NCBI GenBank assembly: GCA_012295275.1
Contig: CM022676.1
Location: 1,358,510-1,422,509 of the forward strand
Source of the DNA: Chrysomallon squamiferum
Taxonomy: Eukaryota; Mollusca; Gastropoda; Neomphalida; Peltospiridae
Length of the DNA stretch: 64,000 bases
Direction: 5' to 3'
The notes beneath the pieces were generated by a model, which was not told where the DNA came from, searched no databases, and saw only the letters and a list, made by a program, of their open reading frames with translations. This document shows positions 61,130-64,000 of the stretch, one piece after another (position 1 is the stretch's first letter; every line of letters begins with the position of its first letter). The translations under genes and the position numbers were made by a program.

Positions 61130-61350
61130 AACATATCAACTGACACAGCTAGTGACCTACCTACATAACTGCCTATCTTATCTATTTTTCTTGTATATAT
61201 CCATCAACTGTACAATCCAGATTACAATGAACGTCTGTCAGTCATCTATCAATCCATCTCCTTGCTTACCTATCTACATAACCTTCCATCAAATCTCCCT
61301 CATTTTCTATTGATCAGTACATAGTTCTGTATATCTACCTATCAATTTAT
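60815..61350. repeat. CTAT/TCTG-type simple repeats with AT run
   Basis: Interrupted CTATC, CTACCTA and TCTGTCTG units on the plus strand, the complement of the GATA units at 55-58 kb. A pure TA run of about 38 bp lies at about 61089-61126. Confidence 0.8.
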
Positions 61351-64000
61351 TTTATTTTTTGAAAAATGTGTTTTTTAATGTTCATTTTACACTATAAGAT
61401 TTCGCTGTTTATTGTGAATGAAACAGGATTTTTGAAATGAATATATATATTCCATTGTTGATAATGAAAAATGCAGACTATTTTGAGTTAATTTTCATAT
61501 TCATTAGACTTATTTTATAAACTTAACATTTTACAGCCAAAATTTAATACATTTATTATAATTTAATATATTATTATTATTATTATTATTTTTATACTCT
61601 CATTCAACAAACTTATTCTCTTTTTTTTGGAAAACAAAAATAATACCATTAATAACTCCTAATTAGTGAAAATTTATTATAAAATTTAATATGATCTTTA
61701 AAAATAATTTTACTTTTCTTGATCCCATTTGTTTTTCTTTTTTCATAAGAAAATAAAGTTTGCTGTCCAAAAAATATTTTTTAAAATGTAATTATTAAGT
61801 AAGAATGAAAGACGACAAATGTTAATTTAAAAAGAACAAAACATTTTTTATTTTTTTTCATTGTAAAAGTAGTATAACTTACTGCTTCAGTTAATTATAA
61901 CTATTTTGTCCTGTGTGGACTGAAAAAACAAATTAACTGACAAATAAATAAAAATAATAAATCATTAAATTCTTGCAGTGCAGAAAAACAAATAAGAATA
62001 TTTATGAAAATGAAAATTGATATAAATATTAATATCCTATTTCAATTGTTGATTTGTTCTGTCCTGTTTCTTTGTCTGTTTTGATGATATATATAATATT
62101 ATTAATAAATGAATAGTTCTTATTATACCATCTGCTTTTATTATTTAAAATGTTTTGTAGCAGACATAAAGTGACATGCCAGTCAAAAACAGGTCTCAAT
62201 TATGTCATTAGTTTCACACTATCAAAAAAATCTACCATGCATGAAAATAATTGAGACAAAGATGAAGTAAAAATGACACTAATTTCACTGTTCAGCAAGC
62301 ATTATAATATTATTTTAGATGTCATAATATGTGGCAGTTTCAGCAGCTGGAAAATAATGAATGATCCTATTTCAATTGAGATTGTTAAAAAATATTGCCA
62401 GATAATATATTCAATTGTTTTCAGTTGCACTCATAGCTCTCCAAGTAGAATTAAATTTAAATATGTATAATTAATTCTTATGTTTTCCTATAAAAAGCTT
62501 TGGATACTATCACCGCTATTAACTATAATGATACATTTTTTATTGAGTGATCTTTAAAAAACTTTTCTGATGAATACATCAGCTTACTTCATCACAATCT
62601 TGCAAAAGTTTCTGCCAGTAACTTGAAATAGCATATCAGTAATTTTTCTTTGATTTATTAGTAACAGAGGACCGTCTGCACTATTTATCTAATATTTATG
62701 ATATTTTATTAAAGTTTTTATGCCTGCATAATAAAAAATATCAAAGTTTATAGTGTTCATATGACAGTGTTGCTATATTGTACTATGTGCACTAAAAAAG
62801 GAATACCCTACACTATGTAAATGTTTAGATTTTTGATCATTTTCTGTTTTTCATAGCTTACAGTTACGCAGATCTTGTTTATGGAACTGGAAAATATAAT
62901 TAAAAATATGGAGGAGTTTCTATATTAATATTAATTAACAAATTATGTTGAGAGTTATTAATAAAATATTGTTATTTTCATTAATTTTAAATTTTGTTGT
63001 ATAAACTCTGCTTCTGATAACTTGAGAATAAAAGACAAAGCATGCCTTTTCTTCTTTTTTAAATTTTTTATCAGCATATTTAAACTTGAGATTATTTTGT
63101 AATACAAGCACTGTTCATCAAAAATAAATTGAGACTGACCAAAAATAATATGATATTTACAGTGAAGAATATTGCTATAAGCACTGATAATTTTTTACAA
63201 GATGTAATGTTAATACCATCTGCACTATTTACCTTGTTTATTACCATTTTATTGTCTACATGTAGAATGTAGTCATATTTACTTCTGGTACTAGCATTTT
63301 ATATTATAGAAGAAGCCCAGAATGTTTAATAAATATGGAACATAGCTAACAAAATAGTGAATGAATAAAATATAACAAAATCTCAGTGTATTCACTAAAA
63401 ACAGTTCTATTAGCAGTAATTATAAAATTGGCATTCAATAAATTTGCAGAAAATTATTCATGCTATTAAATTATGATGTTTATAATAAAATTTCCTTTTT
63501 CTCCGTAACCTTTTACTGTGCAATGTCTCCAGCATCTCTCCCTTTGCTGATTACTGCATGATGTACATAATAAAATCACTGCCCCATTATGTAGTTTTTA
63601 TTAAAATAAAACCTCACGTTACTTTTTACTCTATTGCTAGTAACCAAATGATAAATACTGTTGTGTTATTCAAGATATCGGCAGAAATTTAGGTTAGGCT
63701 TTTAGGCAAGAAGTGAGAATTAATTACATAGTGATTCCTTTGAAAGTCCTTTTTATGTGAACATTTTTAGAGTGAAAGGGCTTTATCACTAGAAATTAAT
63801 GTGCTTTTCTGTTCCAAAACATATTAGAGTGATAATTACACATGCAGCGTAATTTCAAATGGTGCTATCTTCTTTAATTAACAAATATTGCAAAAACATG
63901 AGATACATTTTGTTATCTATCACAGTTTATGATTTATAATTACATCTTCTAGAGTCATAACAGTTACATTAAAAAGTTGAGATATATTAATGTGAGTAAT
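61351..64000. other. AT-rich terminal region without recognised gene
   Basis: I see no exon, element terminus or RNA gene here. The only longer frame (62273-62470) has no family resemblance or splice support. Confidence 0.5.

Overview
This is AT-rich, microsatellite-laden animal DNA. Long introns with GT/AG borders, DNA transposons, LINE fragments and minisatellites show a metazoan nuclear genome. A SID-1/SIDT gene, the repeat style and the base composition fit a mollusc, plausibly a cephalopod; the species assignment is inference. I found no prokaryotic gene, rRNA, tRNA or CRISPR array.

Region by region. 1-4182: upstream non-coding DNA with simple repeats and one CpG-retaining patch near 3.2-3.5 kb. 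4183-22513 (+): one complete gene for a SID1 transmembrane family protein (SIDT1/SIDT2 type), which I rebuilt as 23 coding exons. Every junction is phase-consistent and the exons total 2628 nt, or 875 codons plus stop. The zinc/hydrolase residues of the CREST superfamily are all present. 22514-26 kb: 3' UTR with AATAAA signals, then non-coding DNA. 26-33 kb: transposon graveyard with a short non-autonomous hAT element, a 60-bp minisatellite, a Mutator-like transposase remnant, a scrambled Jockey-type LINE remnant and two dispersed repeat families. 33-47.7 kb: AT-rich, apparently gene-free, with minisatellites of 25 and 64 bp. 47.8-48.5 kb: a TA-flanked pogo/Tigger-like MITE. 49.6-54.6 kb: a recent ~1.04-kb tandem duplication. 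Its first copy is interrupted by a full-length 2.88-kb hAT element with decayed transposase, and its second copy keeps the empty target site. Each copy ends in a CpG-dense stretch with an ATG-led reading frame that could be a duplicated first exon. 55-64 kb: GATA-type simple repeats, a RING-finger pseudogene and a 31-bp-arm hairpin, then featureless AT-rich DNA.

The most unusual signal is in the SIDT gene. Several introns contain tandem or near-tandem copies of their own splice junction. Intron 21 carries about 27 copies of the exon-22 acceptor with the first bases of exon 22. Intron 12 ends in nine 37-40-bp units in register with the start of exon 13. Introns 9 and 16 have upstream acceptor look-alikes. 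Intron 20 has a copy of the exon-20 donor end. The splice machinery therefore faces arrays of competing sites, and intron growth here appears to have proceeded by duplication across exon borders.
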